Shown: positions 15,843 through 15,843 of the stretch, one piece after another | How the letters are laid out: each line of letters starts with the position of its first letter | Numbering within the stretch: position 1 is the first letter of the stretch | Position numbers and translations under genes: made by a program | DNA from: Bacteroidales bacterium | GTDB taxonomy: Bacteria; Bacteroidota; Bacteroidia; Bacteroidales; JALTDM01 | Reading direction: 5' to 3' | Assembly: GCA_027074135.1 (NCBI GenBank) | Contig: JALTDM010000336.1 | Coordinates: forward strand, 1 to 15,843 | Length of the DNA: 15,843 bases | The notes under the pieces: model-generated | What the model was told of the DNA's origin: nothing | Database searches by the model: none | What the model saw: only the letters and a program-made list of their open reading frames with translations

Positions 15843-15843
15843 A
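15135..15843 (-). CDS. T9SS type B sorting-domain surface protein, 5' part outside the window
   Basis: Only the last 235 residues are visible; the frame is open to the window edge (FGDNDEVNLSLG...), so the TTG at 15818 is internal and not a start. The visible part holds the end of one PKD domain (FGDND, NPSHTYDDYGVYTVTL), a second PKD domain (KPNAEFINNP ... FWSFGDGDSS), and a complete gliding motility-associated type B sorting domain (APTAFTPDGDGINE, YDRWGELIW, YVWRCVYYT, ending VTLMR). Like its neighbour it should be exported by T9SS and may be linked to the surface. It is transcribed toward the 1039-residue gene; the 55-base gap has no terminator hairpin, so the two may share a transcript. 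Confidence 0.92.
   Translation of the reverse strand, partial: FGDNDEVNLSLGPNPSHTYDDYGVYTVTLMYITNKGCKDTVQLENMITVYKKPNAEFINNPQVGTVVNSIIDFINLSEDNYYNFWSFGDGDSSIQVNPRHRYPSISGSYQAILIVESDKGCKDTAIANIEIQDVPVFYAPTAFTPDGDGINEVFYVIARNIDTSKEFYLGVYDRWGELIWATDKYDITNPSRYGWDGTVKGGSKQAPPDVYVWRCVYYTKDGNSHVETGNVTLMR

Noticed and set aside
1..15843. CRISPR arrays, insertion sequences, tRNA/rRNA genes, phage or defence genes
   Set aside because: I saw no regularly spaced direct repeats, transposase or integrase motifs, tRNA cloverleaf or known defence domains in either strand.

Overview
The window looks like a chromosomal piece of an AT-rich, non-flagellated member of the Bacteroidota, probably of the class Bacteroidia. 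The evidence is: two kinds of type IX secretion (T9SS) sorting domain (type A at the C-terminus of the first gene, type B 'gliding motility-associated' on the last two); TAnnTTTG-type -7 promoter boxes; no strong Shine-Dalgarno sequences; a DUF3078 outer-membrane protein; and a Bacteroidota-type GlyA. There are no rRNA, tRNA, CRISPR or mobile elements, and no gap between genes exceeds about 115 bases.

Layout. (1) Positions 1-1839, plus strand: the 3' part of a secreted Asp-box beta-propeller protein with a T9SS type A tail, closed by a strong terminator. (2) 1953-3239, plus: glyA, closed by a perfect 20-bp hairpin that also serves the convergent neighbour. (3) 3303-5144, minus: a calcineurin-like metallophosphoesterase lipoprotein. 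(4) 5226-7245, minus: an hpt-adk-cheR cluster (purine salvage, adenylate kinase, orphan CheR methyltransferase). (5) From 7319, plus, divergent from hpt: purE overlapping a predicted outer-membrane beta-barrel gene, then an MscS channel, a DUF3078 protein, and a MATE transporter behind its own terminator and promoter. (6) 11960 to the window end, minus: two tandem large surface proteins with PKD/SprB-type repeats and T9SS type B tails. The second one runs off the window.

How the genes fit together. The middle is nucleotide and one-carbon metabolism: GlyA supplies C1 units for purine synthesis, PurE is a de novo purine enzyme, Hpt salvages bases and Adk balances adenylates. purE and hpt diverge from one 73-bp region. 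The flanks are cell-envelope and T9SS cargo genes. The last two genes align without net gaps over their final 235 codons, with identity rising from about 60% in the PKD part to about 85% in the sorting domain (hand counts).

I see no clearly new defence or mobile system. The most interesting points are the paralogous pair with a homogenised sorting tail, a thrombospondin-C-like N-terminal module on one of them, an operator-like inverted repeat enclosing the mscS -7 box, and a possibly leaderless MATE mRNA.
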